64,000 nucleotides of DNA from Polyodon spathula (GCF_017654505.1 NC_054536.1:96081844-96145843); one strand, 5' to 3'; shown: positions 1 through 11,906, counted from the first letter of the stretch. Notes: a model not told the origin generated them from the sequence alone. Translations and numbers: made by a program.

Positions 1-309
1 CCCACTGAGAGCTGCAAAAGATGCCAATGTCAGGTTGCTAATTGCAATAAAAATAGCTGTGCCCTGTGCAGAAAGGCAGTGTGGAGAAGCGCATTATCTG
101 TGTTGATTGTGAACAGCCTTAGACGCAAGGTAAAGGAATACCCTTTTGTCGAAGTTTTTTATCTACGTTGGTAAGTTGCTTTTGCTCATCTGATTGCTGT
201 TGAAAAATAAAAAATGTATTGCTATCATTTGTTTTATAAATATGTGTGTTGTAAATCAATGTCTGTTCAGATGTTTATTTCCATTTTCTTGTTTTGATTT
301 GTAAAATAA

Positions 310-312
<3 letters not shown>
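1..312. other. Unassigned AT-rich sequence
   Basis: I see no coding, RNA or repeat signature here beyond AT-rich composition. It leads into a microsatellite. Confidence 0.4.
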
Positions 313-362
<50 letters not shown>

Positions 363-396
363 TACATATACACACACACACACACATACATACATA
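313..396. repeat. (TA)n/(CA)n compound microsatellite
   Basis: About 40 bases of TA dinucleotides are followed by CA and ACAT runs. The array ends exactly where the terminal sequence of a Tc1-like element begins, and the TA at 395-396 would be the expected Tc1 target dinucleotide. Confidence 0.9.
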
Positions 397-1099
397 CAGT
401 GCATTGCAAAAGTATTCAGACCCTCTGACAGTTTTCGCATTTTGTTGCTTTAAAGCTTGCAGTCATGACACTTTGAAGTAGGAATTAATATGTGTTATAT
501 ACACAACCTACTCCACACATTCAAAGCAAAAACAAAGAGTAAAGTAAATAGATCATTAATATGAAATAAAAATGGAAAAGTCATGATTGCATAAGTATTC
601 AAACCCTTTGCAGTGGCAAACCTAAATTAATTCAGGTGCACAAACCGACCTTCATGAGCCACACAATTAGTTGAATGACCTCTGTCTGTGTGCAATATTA
701 GTGGTTCTCAAGATTTCAGAATAAAAACACCTGTATCTGTGAGGTTCCTTAGTTAGGTAGTGAATTTCAAGCAAAGACTCAACCATGAAATCCAAGGAGC
801 TTTCAAAGCAAGTCAGGAATAAAGTAATTGAAAAGCACAGATCAGGAGAAGGGTACAAACAAATATCAAAGTCTACTCAATCATCAAGAAATGGAATGTG
901 CATTGTACCACCCAGACACTGCCTAGATCAGTCCATCCCTTCAAACTGAGCAGCCAGGCAAGAAGGGAACTGGTGAGGTATGCCACTGCCAAGAAGAATG
1001 GGCACAAATTGCACCAAGCCGGTGTGCAAAGTTGGTAGATATTTACCCAAAAGACTTGCGGCTATAATTGCTGCCAAAGGTGCTTCCACCAAATATTGA
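397..1099 (+). mobile_element. Tc1/mariner-like element, internally deleted
   Basis: The left end reads CAGTGCATTGCAAAAGTATT, a typical fish Tc1 terminal inverted repeat preceded by TA. Transposase-like sequence starts at an ATG at 785 with the usual helix-turn-helix region (KSKELSKQVRNKVIEKH type). It then jumps at about 960 directly to the transposase C-terminal end (AAIIAAKGASTKY-like, stop 1097-1099). The middle, including the DDE catalytic core, is missing. The right inverted repeat is not visible because the sequence passes into a second, oppositely oriented Tc1-like remnant. Non-autonomous and dead. Confidence 0.8.
785..1099 (+). pseudogene. Tc1 transposase remnant (core deleted)
   Basis: Tc1 transposases normally run to about 340 codons with an N-terminal paired-like DNA-binding region and a DDE/D catalytic core. 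Here only the first 50 to 60 codons and the last 40 or so can be recognised, in about 315 bases, with frame breaks between them. None of the catalytic acidic residues can be located. It sits inside the element at 397-1099. Confidence 0.75.
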
Positions 1100-1189
1100 G
1101 TTGATATTTTAGTTTTTTTTCTTTAGTTTTTGCTGACATTTGCTGTAACTTATCTTCCCCTTAGAAGTCTTCAGTTTGAGCATTCAAGT

Positions 1190-2100
1190 TTGGGTTCTGC
1201 GCTGTGTTGGGTTTGTGCCAAACATAATGCTTTGCATTTAAGCCAAAAAGTTCCATTTTAGTTTCGTCAGACCACAAAACTTTTTGCCACATGGCTACAG
1301 AATCTCCTGAGTGTTTTTTGCATACTTCAAACAAGATTCAAGGTGGGCTTTCTTGAGTAATAGCTTCCTTCTTGCCACCCTACCATACAGGCCAGATTTG
1401 TGGAATGCTTGGTATATTGTTGTCACATGCACACTTTGACCAGTCTTGGCCATAAAAGCCTGTAGCTCTTGTAAAGTTGACATTGGCCTCTTGGTAGCCT
1501 CTCTGATCAGTCTCCTTCTTGCTCGGGCAGCCAGTTTGGAGGGATGACCTGATCTTGGTGGTGCCACACACCTTCCCCTTCTTAATAATCATCTTGACCA
1601 TGCTCCAAGGGATATTCAAGGCCTTTCATATTTTTTTTATACCCATCCCCTGATCTACGCCTTTCAACAACTTTGTTCCGAGTTCTTTTGAAAGTGCCTT
1701 GGTGCTTATGGTTGAGTTTGTGCTTTGAAATGCACTACCCAGCAGAGGGAACCTACAGGAACTGCTGCATTTACCCTAAAATCATGTGAATTACTATAAT
1801 TTAACACAGGTGGAGGCCACTTAACTTGGTGTGTGATTTTGAAGGTGATTGGTTACACCTGAGCTAATTTAGGATTGCTATTACAAGGGGGGTGGACACT
1901 TATCCCACCAACCAGTTTTTATTTTTAATTAATTTTCTACACATTTCTAGAATATTTTTTTCACTTGGAAGTTGTGGGGTAGGATGTGTAGATAAATGAA
2001 AAAAAAAAAAAAATTAATGCATTTTAATTCCAGGCTATAAGGCAACAAATGGTGAACATTTTGAAAGAGGGTGTAGACTTTTGGTATGCTGCGGGGCTTC
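1190..2100 (-). mobile_element. Second Tc1/mariner-like remnant, minus strand
   Basis: Read on the minus strand, the element begins near 2100 with a terminal repeat of the type CATACCAAAAGTCTACACCC. The transposase N-terminal half follows. It stops near 1190, at the point equivalent to the VWHKPNTA-type motif before the second catalytic Asp. This is a different Tc1 family from the copy at 397-1099, since the terminal repeats do not match. The 3' half and its inverted repeat are absent. Confidence 0.8.
1195..1711 (-). pseudogene. Tc1-like transposase N-terminal fragment
   Basis: The open segment 1295-1567 (minus) encodes a GHPSKLAARARRRLIREA-like stretch and [18 protein letters not shown], the second helix-turn-helix and linker of Tc1 transposases. 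The preceding part (NIPWSMVKMIIKKGK) lies in another frame at 1380-1619, so there is at least one frameshift. The expected start codon near 1711 reads ATA instead of ATG. The first catalytic motif, normally WSDETK, is recognisable only as a degraded match near 1260-1275. No active product is expected. Confidence 0.8.
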
Positions 2101-2890
2101 TAGGTATGAGTATATCTCCGCTCGTTCTAGTGTTAAGTTATTGAGTATATCTGGGGTTACATGGGTGTTTCTGTCTGTCCGTTCATCCATCCGTCTGTAT
2201 GTCACACACACATTTCAGCAGATATCTGGAGAATTGCTCATCAAGTTGTTATGAAACGTTCTAATAATTCTCATTCTACACTATTCTGTACCTGTTGCTG
2301 CTATGTCCTGGTCATCATCTCTGTGTTATCATGCTGAGAGCTCTGATTTTGGTTTTTAAAGATCACGCCTGTATGGTATACCACCACGAGTTTATATCTG
2401 TAGACAGCAACGCTTGTTTTTTCCTGGTGAATTCAGCAAAGAACTTATTAAATTTGAGGATGTTATTGCAGGGTCTAAGATTACAATCTTGATTATAAAA
2501 CAATGGAAATTCCCTGGGATACATGCATTGCACTGCAAACAGGAGGCACAGATGAAACACCAGGTTCGTAGTTCATTCATGTTCTTCTACAGATACAATA
2601 GCAGTGCCATTTCTGTCAGTGCACGCAACGACACCACAATGCCACAGGGTACAGTCCACACATTTCCTAAATAGCAAAACCAATTTGCCTGCATTTAAAC
2701 CCAGCTCGATATGCCTGCCATCATTTAGGACAGATGCATTTTAAAGGGAAAAATGACTATGGGGCGGTGACCAATGATACAGGTCGCTTTTATACATGCA
2801 AGCTGTAGTGGGAGTCATAAACAGACACATTCGAAGCGTTAATCAAGTGAGTGGCTCAGAGTGAGAATTTCCAGTCACTCGAGTCACTGA
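2101..2890. other. Unassigned sequence
   Basis: No recognisable gene or repeat. Open frames up to 86 codons occur on both strands, but they overlap one another and show no family motif, so I do not call them. A phrase rich in TGTCTGTCCGT at 2170-2205 may belong to an interspersed repeat I cannot name. Confidence 0.3.
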
Positions 2891-2891
2891 G

Positions 2892-3216
2892 CTCTGAGCT
2901 GCTCAGGGGGAGCAAAACTGAGCATGTCGTTAAATGGGTTCATTCACTGAGCTGCTCTGAGCTGCTCAGGGGGTGCAGAACTGAGCGTGCCGTTAAATGG
3001 GTTCATTCACTGAGCTGCTCTGAGCTGCTCAAGGGGTGCGGAACTGAGCATGTCACTAAGTGGGTTCTTTCATGGTGCTGCTCTGAGCTGCTCAAGGGGT
3101 GCGGAACTGAGCACATCACTAAGTGGGTTCTTTCATGGTGCTGCTCTGAGCTGCTCAAGGGGTGCGGAACTGAGCGTGTCGTTAAGTGGGTTCATTCACG
3201 GACCTTCTCTGAGTGG
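2892..3216. repeat. 63-bp minisatellite, about 5 units
   Basis: The unit begins CTGAGCTGCTCAGGGG and ends with a GGGTTCATTCACTGAGC or GGGTTCTTTCATGG variant. Because 63 is divisible by three, a 124-codon frame (2851-3225) stays open and repeats a 21-residue block such as SELLKGCGTEHVTKWV. I treat this as a by-product of the repeat and not as a gene. Units 1-2 and units 3-4 form two subtypes. Confidence 0.9.
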
Positions 3217-6200
3217 CTCACTTAACGCACCCAGTATGTATTTGTCCATTTGTGTACTGTATATATACACAGTACAGTAATATTATGTATGACTGAAACA
3301 GCTTGTAAACATCATATTTCTATGATCTATTCTGTAAACTGTATGAAAAGCTCCGATCCCTCAAAGTCAAGACTGTAAGTCACACTCAATTGTCAGCAGT
3401 GCGACTCAGACCAGCATTTACACTCCTCTACTCTCCCCTGGAGACTGCGGACAGCTTCTACATTCTCGCCTGGGCACTGACCACATGATAATTGTCTCTT
3501 AAAGGAGTAGCACAAAATCAGTTCTTAGTAGTTCTTCTTGTGGGACTTCAAAATTCCTTTCATTTTTTTTTTTTTTTATCAGTTACACAAGCAATACACT
3601 TTTTTCTGTATCTCTAGGGTGCCCCTTTAACAAATGATTATCAGCTAGGCCAGCCTCACTAACCCCAAATGCACAACTGCTGCTCTAGTACAAAATGCCA
3701 GCTGCCACACTCTGGCTAAGCTCTGCTGCTTCAATATTGATTCAGAATAATGTTCCATTTATACTCTTTCTTTGTTTTAGTATAAATCGAAGAGGACATT
3801 TAGAATCACTCAAACCGAAGACAGCCAGGGGACCTCGTTTTATCTTATTGTTTTACTGAAAGCCAGTCCTGGCCATTTACAATACTGCAATTTAAATCAA
3901 GACCGTTTTGAACCAAGTATTGATAGAGCGGCAGAGGGATGGTTTTCTGGTGTGGTGTTCTGGATCCTGCGTCCTGGCACTGCTGCAGTAAGTTTTTTTA
4001 ATTGTGTGTGGATTCAAGGACTTCAGTCTCTGGGGGTTCCAATCTGTCACTTTAACAAGCGCTATAATCAAATAGTTTTTTAATGTCCAGAGATCTAAGA
4101 ATGAATAACTGGAGAAAGATCTTGAACCCAATTAGCGTGAGTGCTTAGAACAGTTGATCTTTATTTTAAGGGCCACTTTTTTGTGTATTAACTGTTAACA
4201 AATATTCATTTTGAGCTAAGGGCTATAAATTAAGATCTTTATAAATGATTGTAATAGGCAGTGTTAATAGAATCATATTTAAGGCTGTCAACTTTGCAAA
4301 TTGAACAGCTGCTTTCAAAACGACACATATGGCCTCATAACTCTGTGAAAATCGTGAAAATTTTCTTTAAAATTCACGGTATTGTCATGGGTAAAGTATT
4401 GTATTTTATGGAAAGTGCACAAAAATATAAAATAAATTGTGTGTATAGTTTTTTTTTTAAAGCCGCAAATATACAGATACATGCATTGACATCAACATTA
4501 ACATAAAAGTTACTGAAGCACTTTACACTAGCTTGTGAAACGGTGTTGTAATTAACAGCGTATAGGTAAAGTCTATCTGCAAGGACAGCTTTCACTTCCA
4601 GTATGTCAAATGCATGTTCACCATTTAGCCTGTCAAGGAAATTGATGGTTAAATTAATTGTAATATAAACATTTTCCAAACATTTAATTCAGACTCTTGG
4701 CTGTGTGTCATGCTGTAGGGAGTAGGTTGTTTCTTCAAAGCTTTTTAGATAAGGCACAGGCCACAAATTGCGTTAACACTTTGAAGCTCGCTTTCCAAAA
4801 TGCTATCCGATTGTCTCCTAAGGTGTCATAAAACTCGCCAAGTGACAATGCAGTTGTACCATTATTGTGTTAAAAGTTAGCTGAAATGCTTTAAGAATAA
4901 TTTTAAATTACATAACTTGTGGATACAAGTTTAATAGTTATTTTAAGTAAGTTTCCCAATAAATCAGAAGTGTTTATTGTGTTTTAAATGAATATTATAA
5001 ACATATCCTATTTTAAAATATTATCATTTGACTGTATAGAGAATGAAACTGAAATTTGTATATTTCTCCAATGAATGAAACTAAAGTTATAATGAATAGG
5101 AGGTTTAAATCATAAATGTAAAATCCTTTGATAACGAAATAGGTGGATACATTCCGTTTCTAACGCATCCTTTTTGTGTGACAAGGAACTTTCTATCAAA
5201 TACTGTGAACCAATGGAAGGACTGACAAGGATTTGTTTACAGCACAAGGGAATGCCTATACATCATGTTATTTAAACTCAAAACAAGGATTTTCACTCTC
5301 TGTTCTCTCTGGACTCACTCGCTGGATTCACTCTTCAAAACATGTCATCACTCTCAACTCATCAAACTCTGAAGTTCTTCAACGAAGACACAACGATGTA
5401 ATCTTCAAAGCTGTCCCGGAGAAGATGGGTTGCCTCCAGAACTATGAAAGCTTTTGCCTACAGTATAGACTTCACAGAGATACTGCATTGTGCTGCTGCA
5501 CAGCTAACTTCTACAGAGAGGACGACCATGTTAAGAAGACTTTGTTTTAAACATCTCACCAACAGAATAAGTATTAAACTTATATTGTGTGTTTACAAGT
5601 AACTGAACTGAAGCCATCATATTGATATAGTCACAATATGTAATGTGCATCTATTCAACTAGATTCAACTGTACATGTGTACTTAGCCACTTGGAAGCTG
5701 GCGCATGTAATGCATGACTGAATCGAACAATTAAGACTGCTTCACTACTGAACTCTATGACCAGAGAGCACATCAAGGATTCATTATGAACATTTAACAA
5801 TGCATCGCTTTTCCTTGAATGTTTTATTTTGTTTCTTCTTTATACATGTGTTTTTAACTATGAAGCCGAACCTTTATTCTTCTTCCTTTGAGAATATGAA
5901 TAAAGGTAATAATTTGGATTGTAGGTTTTTTTTTTTTTTTTTTTGTCTTATAACAAATATACATCTATGATTGATTTGAATTACTCAAACATACATAATA
6001 ATTTAATCTCTTTTCATCCTGAGTCTAGGGATAATAAAGCCAGAATCGTTAGTTCTTATTGAGGTATTGTGTTTATTATGGTTAATAATTACATTATGAG
6101 CTATAATGGGTATTTTCTTTAATGGTAATTGGCGAGGACACAGTTGTAACATAAACCCTAGACCCTAGAATGTAAATATGCACAACATGTCTTGCAAAAC

Positions 6201-6377
6201 AAATAAAATGTGTAACCCATCCTGATCTTGTGCATCTATTGATTCGTCAGTGTGACCACTGACAAGCAACCAGACTGTTCTACCAATTCCATAATCTCCT
6301 GCTTGTGCTCCTCTGCACCTTTAGGTAAGTATTCATGGGGTGTCATGTGTAAAAAAGAGTTAATATTTTAACATGTC
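3217..6377. other. Unassigned sequence, mostly AT-rich
   Basis: About 3.1 kb with no confident gene or repeat. There are poly-T runs near 3560-3577 and 5927-5944. The 105-codon frame at 5233-5550 (+) has no motif I recognise, no nearby exon signals that convince me and no partner ORF. I leave it uncalled. Confidence 0.35.
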
Positions 6378-6587
6378 TTTTTCCAGATTTAGCTTAAATC
6401 TTGTATTTTTTCCCCAGATTTAAAAATGTTGTGAAAATAAATATTTTTTTAAATGTGTACATTCAGATATCATTTATAAATCTAGTTACAAGATTTAACA
6501 ATTAGCTAAATATTTAACTAAATCTTAAATCTCTTAACAAGAGTTAACTTTTAGCTAAATATTTAACTGGCCAGCTAAATCTGGAAT
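6378..6587. repeat. Hairpin-like inverted repeat region
   Basis: TTCCAGATTTAGCT at the left is matched in inverted form by AGCTAAATCTGGAA at the right. Between them are several further short GCTAAATATTTAACT-type motifs. This looks like the body of a small MITE, but I cannot see a target duplication. Confidence 0.4.
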
Positions 6588-6687
6588 TTGTATGCAAATG
6601 AACTCCACCCGCTTTGTGCTTTCACCCAATTTGATTGGCTGTTGTAATTCTGAAATGTCCATATTCCCTGATTAGCAATACAAGAGC

Positions 6688-6868
6688 CTTTGACCTTGAG
6701 GAAGTCACTTAACCTCCTTGTGCTCCAACCTGCAGATAAGACGTTAATTCAATGTCCTATTGTAAGTGACTTTGCATATAATGCACAGTTCACAGCCTAC
6801 CTTTGTAAAGTGCTTTATGATGGTGGTCCACTACGAAAGGCAACCAGGGTTAACCAATAATAACCAGG

Positions 6869-6928
<60 letters not shown>
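6688..6928 (+). mobile_element. tRNA-derived SINE, 5'-truncated
   Basis: The segment TGACCTTGAGGAAGTCACTT, then CCTCCTTGTGCTCC, TTGTAAGTGACT and GATGGTGGTCCACTACGAAA, matches the body and tail of the better preserved copy at 55683-55940. The tRNA-like head is missing here. The 3' end runs into an ATT microsatellite, as this family's tail usually does. Confidence 0.75.
6870..6927. repeat. (ATT)n microsatellite
   Basis: A pure ATT run of about 58 bases forming the tail of the SINE copy to its left. It is the source of the poly-tyrosine open frame in this stretch. Confidence 0.95.
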
Positions 6929-7071
6929 GCATCAGTAATAAAACATTTAAATTACATGGCTGTAGTAATTGTATCAATTTAATAAGCTATTAAAACCAAG
7001 ATTAACTAATTATTTTTTTATCGTACTGGCGGACATATAATATGCATGTATTTTTTTCATCTCCCCGAAAC

Positions 7072-7125
<54 letters not shown>
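7072..7125. repeat. (ATT)n microsatellite
   Basis: A second pure ATT run of about 54 bases, with no recognisable SINE body directly before it. Confidence 0.95.
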
Positions 7126-7128
<3 letters not shown>

Positions 7129-7302
7129 ATCCAACATTATGAAGCTAACAGAAACTCTGATATAAATCTAGTTTAGCTGTGTCTTGGTCTCGCTCATCTA
7201 ATTGTATGTCATTTGTGGAATGCTTTCAACATCACACAGTCAATTTGTATTCATAACTACTAGTGTCTAGTTCATTACTGCAGCTTCAACTAAAAACAGA
7301 AT

Positions 7303-7765
7303 AGGCTTCTCATTGGCGCATCCGGTAAAGGTACTCCGCTGGAGTGCAGGATTCACCCTATAGCTTGGAGATCGCCAGTTAGAATCTAAGCTATGCCACT
7401 ACCGACTGTGGGTGGGAGTTCCCAGAGAGTGGCACACAATTGGCCAACCGCTGCTCGGACGGGATAGGGGTTAGGTCGGCTGGTGAGTCATTGGCTCTCC
7501 GCACACAAATGACCCCTGTGGCTGGCTTTGCACCTGCAGGTCTGCCTGTATGCAATTCAGAACTGTGTGGTCCTCCAACACTAAAAGTTTTGGATATGGC
7601 TGACGGCTCTCGTTTCGGAGGACACAAGTGCTTGTCTTTGTCTCTCCGAGTTATTTCAAGGGTTGCAGCAATGAGCCAGGTTAAATAATAACTGGACATT
7701 CCAAAAATTGGGAGAAAAATTGGAATATGTATATAAATATTTGTTAAAAAATAAAATAAAAACAT
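7303..7765 (+). mobile_element. SINE-like element, longer family, degraded
   Basis: The same family as the copy at 43951-44373. Shared landmarks in order are GGAGTGCAGGAT, CCCTATAGC, GACTGTGGGTGGGAG, CAATTGGCCAA, a GACCCCTGTGG stretch, GTCCTCCAACACT, GCTGACGGC, TTCGGAGGACA, and a tail of AATTGGGAGAAAAAT then A-rich sequence. The region corresponding to the polymerase III B box (about 7373-7383) is mutated. Overlapping ORFs on both strands (7391-7765 minus, 7440-7688 plus) are spurious. Confidence 0.75.
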
Positions 7766-8939
7766 GAGATAAGCCTCAACTGTACAAGGCTTTGCTTTGT
7801 GCTGTGCATACAGAGAGGCAATGACAATGATTAGAGGGACCGATATCGTCCTGTTTCAGAGGTAAAATAGGTGCTTTGCAGTTCTGAACAAACTGACTGT
7901 TCATAAAAGGATTAGCAACACAAAAACCCAGAGATGTCCATGTATCCACACAGCTAGTTCAACACAAAGAGGACTAGCTGTGCCACCCTGCATGTTTCAG
8001 ATTAAACTACCTGTAGGTGATTTTAAAAGGTACAGGATTGCCACTGACTGAAGTCTCCCGGGTTTTCCTCCAGTGCACAATGTACCGAGACAGCTGCAGC
8101 CCTTTCATTGAAGGATGCACTGCCAAGCATCTAAAATGTTAGTCTTGATGCCCATTGAACCCTATATTTATCTGAAAAACTGCCAGCAATGATTAATTTC
8201 AAGTGTACAGTGCAGATTGGGGTCACCTTGTCTGAAGAAATGCATTCGCATTCTACCTACAACATGAGATCTACTATAGAATCAGCAAGCCAAAGTGTGC
8301 AATGCAGTAGCTCCTACATGTAAAGAAGATAGCACTGCCTCTGGCCGTTCACGCAGAGGTCAGTAAGTGGAAGCAACTGCCCAGACGATGCCCAATATAA
8401 TGTTTAGAAAACTGCACTTTCACTTTTCCTACAATCTCCTTGGAAGAATGTATGCTTCATTTATTTATTTTTCAAATGATTATAAATGAACCCTGCAATT
8501 TAAACCCCTTTGGAATGATGTCCCTGAGATTTTGCATTTATCAGAACAACCTGTTGCAAAGATCCAGATCCCTTTAGAGAGTTCCCAAGGTCCAGGGTTT
8601 GGATAAGCTTTTTGCTAATTTGATTATCAGTCAAAACCATGCAGGGAGGGAGATGAGGCAGGGGTCTTACATTGATCAGTACTTCTTAGGAAGCTGGTCA
8701 AGTCAGATGAATGAAATCCAGCAACAAGATGATCACCACAGTTCACAGCACCTCTGTTGCAGACAGAAGCATAGCTAGTGATGAAACCAAGGATCAGGAT
8801 CACAGATGAACCAGCCCAGGAGAGAAAGGAACCTTACAAATGCACTTTTATAAAATGGCATTCTTTTATTTAATGTAACTTTAAAATTGCTGCATTTGTA
8901 TTGTGTATACTGTTATTTAAATATATTATTTAAATTATC
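7766..8939. other. Unassigned sequence
   Basis: No gene, RNA or repeat recognised in about 1.2 kb. Confidence 0.35.
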
Positions 8940-9960
8940 TGATTATAATTATGTAGTAAATAATGGGCGCAAACAGCCTCTGAGAAAGTGGCACATGGTG
9001 GATACTGATCTCTGCTTGTTGCTGGAGAAGTTAAATGGAACAGTAGACAGGAAATTGGGTAAGTTTGAGGACACCCTCTATGTGTATGGGTGTGAGAGGT
9101 TTGGAATAGAAGATAGATAGCAATGAATAACTATGATTGAATGTCTGGTTAGAGAAAGGAGGCAACTGAAGAAGCAGTGGAGGAGGGCTGAAGAAAGTCA
9201 AGAGGCCCTCAGTCTTCTGCAAAAGGAGCTAAAGCATAAGCCTGTGAAGTAGCGCAAGAATCCTCAAAGTCTGCTGCGTTCATTTTGGTCTTCTTCCAAT
9301 GCTGCTTGATTAGTTTATACATGAGGAAATAGCTGGGAGTTCCACAATGCCTCAGCAGGGGAGCTGTCTAGAGTAAACAGAAACTGTGGGTACCAGTCTC
9401 AGCTCTAACAGAGGAATTTAAGTGCGCTAAGGTTCGGCTGGAAATGACACAGATGGAATTGTGTGACGTGTGTGTGAGGTAGCACCCATAGTGAGAACTT
9501 GGAAAAAGGGGGCCTCAAAGTACATGGTGGACAATACAAAGGCTGCCCTTCATATCAGTGATATCATGGGGCAAGTACAACAGGGATGAGGAGGCTATGG
9601 TCTCAGCTTAGCTTCACCAAGAGGCACAGAGCAGCTCCAGCTGAAAGGAGGAAGTTGGTAGTTACTGAAATGTAAAAGCAGGGTTAGAGGACTAAGCAAT
9701 GAGAATGTGGAACAGTGTCAGATTGTCTGGCAAAGCCTGTGGACCATGGAGCTGAGGAGGATCAGCTTCCTAAGGTCTTCATATGATGTTCTTCCATCAC
9801 CTCAGAACCTGAATGTGTGGGTAGGAGAGAACCTTGCAAGTCCTTTGTGTTCATCACACGCACATTCTTACAGATGGCTTTACACATTACACTTCAGCTC
9901 CAGGACGAAAAGCACTGAAGGCTCATATGTTACAGTGGAGCTGTTTCTTGGTTTGTCCCC
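8940..9960 (+). mobile_element. LINE remnant with large internal deletion
   Basis: Three blocks of a fish non-LTR retrotransposon ORF can be recognised in order. The first, around 8960-9115, contains YGCERFGIE. The second, around 9150-9240, contains RERRQLKKQWRRAEES, a linker typical of one fish LINE group. The third, around 9430-9930, contains RLEMTQMEL and RISFLRSSYDVLPSPQNL, from the C-terminal region after the reverse transcriptase. The reverse transcriptase itself is missing. Stops and frame changes separate the blocks. The clade is not assigned. These matches are from memory. Confidence 0.6.
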
Positions 9961-10334
9961 AAATATTATGTTATATCACACTGCTGTCAGGTAGCAAATA
10001 TCATATTGCATATATAAATATGTCGACAGTTGCCAAAATTGACCAGGGAAAGAATATATAGTGTGTTACGTGTTTTCTGAGGATAATCACTTTTCATTAC
10101 ATGCTTTCTTCTGTGTTTGATCACAATATGGTGCTACTGGCTGCTGTCACAATATTGTTTTGCTTCAGTTCCAATTTACAATTCTTGCAGATCTTCTGGC
10201 ATGTAATGTAACATGATTTTTTACTTTGAAATTAAAACCTGCTGTTCACGACTGAATAATATTTTAATCAAATAACGAGATGTCTCACTGACTTATCCAG
10301 CACGGAATATGTCAAGAATATGTTGAATTTAAAT
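9961..10334. other. Unassigned sequence
   Basis: About 370 bases of AT-rich sequence with nothing recognised. Confidence 0.35.
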
Positions 10335-10887
10335 CAAGGGAAGTAATGTTAAAACTGTACAATGCACTTGTAAGACCTCATCTTGAATATTGTGTGCAGT
10401 TCTGGTCACCTCGCTATAAAAAAGATATTGCTGCTCTAGAAAGAGTGCAAAGAAGAGCGACCAGAATTATTCCGGGCTTAAAAGGCATGTCATATGCAGA
10501 CAGGCTAAAAGAATTGAATCTGTTCAGTCTTGAACAAAGAAGACTACGTGGCGACCTAATTCAAGCATTCAAAATTCTAAAAGGTATTGACAGTGTCGAC
10601 GCAAGGGACTTTTTCAGCCTGAAAAAAGAAACAAGGACCAGGGGTCACAAATGGAGTTTAGAAAAAGGGGCATTCAGAACAGAAAATAGGAGACACTTTT
10701 TTACACAGAGAATTGTGAGGGTCTGGAATCAACTCCCCAGTAATGTTGTTGAAGCTGACACCCTGGGATCCTTCAAGAAGCTGCTTGATGAGATTTTGGG
10801 ATCAATAAGCTACTAACAACCAAACGAGCAAGATGGGCCGAATGGCCTCCTCTCGTTTGTAAACTTTCTTATGTTCTTATGTTCTTA
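10335..10887 (+). mobile_element. CR1/L2-like LINE, 5'-truncated 3' end
   Basis: A 5'-truncated non-LTR retrotransposon copy. It contains the end of the reverse transcriptase ORF, then a short 3' UTR with GATGGGCCGAATGGCCTCC, and ends in tandem octamers of the type TTATGTTC. Octamer tails are characteristic of CR1-like LINEs. The ORF part is intact, which suggests a fairly young insertion. Confidence 0.85.
10346..10816 (+). pseudogene. LINE reverse transcriptase C-terminal fragment
   Basis: 156 open codons covering the thumb and post-RT region of a CR1/L2/Jockey-type polymerase. Key motifs are LYNALVRPHLEYCVQFW near residues 4-20, LERVQRRATRII at 31-42, YADRLKELNLFSLEQRR, and FTQRIVRVWNQLPSNVV near the end. 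Full proteins are several times longer and carry an endonuclease and the FADD catalytic box upstream, both absent. The start methionine is just an internal codon exposed by truncation. A related fragment is common in fish genomes. Confidence 0.85.
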
Positions 10888-11220
10888 AGAATATAACGAT
10901 AGAAATATACACGAATGCTATAACCTTGAGAAAATAATGCAAATCACATTCCGATAATAATACCGCACATGGGTTGCAATAATCATATTCCACAATAAAG
11001 TTTGTGATATTTTAAAAGGGTTCATTTAAATAAATATTGCTTGCCAATTTTTAACAGCCACTTACTGAGAGAACAGTTACAGTTCAGCAGTAAAGTGGTG
11101 AGCAAAATGCAAGCATCTACAAAGCCGCAAACTTTAAAATAATAGAGTCTGTAGTTTAATAGGCTTAGTCACAGACAGAGCCTGGCACTATGTACTCTCG
11201 ATAGCGAAGATAGAGCCATT
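10888..11220. other. Unassigned sequence
   Basis: About 330 AT-rich bases with no recognisable feature. Confidence 0.35.
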
Positions 11221-11577
11221 GATACCTCATCAGACTGCCAGGGGTAGAGTGCTCATCACATCAATACCAGCAGAGACAGACACACTGATACCTCACCAGA
11301 CTGCCAGGGGCAGAGTGCTCATCACATCAATACCAGCAGAGACAGACACACTGACACCTCACCAGACTGCCAGGGGCAGAGTGCTCATCACATCAATACC
11401 AGCAGAGACAGAGACACTGATACCTCACCAGACTGCCAGGGGCAGAGTGCTCATCACATCAATACCAGCAGAGACAGACATACTGATACCTCACCAGACT
11501 GCCAGGGGCAGAGTGCTCATCACATCAATACCAGCAGAGACAGACACACTGATACCTCACCAGACTGCCAGAGGTAG
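11221..11577. repeat. 66-bp minisatellite, about 5.4 units
   Basis: The unit starts GATACCTCACCAGACTGCCA and includes GAGTGCTCATCACATC and CAGAGACAGACACACT. Units differ by only a few bases. 66 is divisible by three, so a repeated 22-residue block (IPHQTARGRVLITS...) stays open; this is not a gene. The last unit breaks off inside CAGACTGCCAGAGG and joins directly to a truncated LTR. Confidence 0.95.
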
Positions 11578-11578
11578 G

Positions 11579-11865
11579 GGAGCTTTTATGCAGCTGTACC
11601 GAGACTCGATTGCTAATCAATCATTCAATTGGAGTCGCGGTACAATTGCACTTTATTAATTCACATGCAATTCCCCCTGCTCACATATTATTACTTTTTA
11701 CTTGCACGTGAAGTGCTGTGCAATCCTCGTGCCTAAATACAAATATACATTTTAAACACTTGTGTTACACAGACCCGTTTATATCCTGTGTACCATTGAC
11801 TATACACCAACATTATCACACAACAGATAACACAAAATACACACAGGGGCTGGAATTTTGCCACA
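11579..11865 (-). repeat. 3' LTR, truncated
   Basis: Begins on the minus strand with TGTGGCAAAATTCC at 11865 and is collinear with the first half of the 5' LTR. It stops at 11579 where the 66-bp minisatellite takes over, so no target duplication can be checked. Confidence 0.8.
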
Positions 11866-11906
11866 TATACCCCCCCCCCCCCCCCTTGTGCAAAGCACAC
11901 ATAGCC

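Noticed and set aside
5233..5550. 105-codon ORF as a host gene
   Set aside because: No recognised domain, no supporting splice or promoter context, and length within chance expectation for this much sequence.
6766..6993. Poly-tyrosine ORF
   Set aside because: A translation of an ATT microsatellite tail of a SINE.
7391..7765. 124-codon minus-strand ORF
   Set aside because: It lies entirely inside a SINE-like repeat, and the better preserved copy does not keep the frame.
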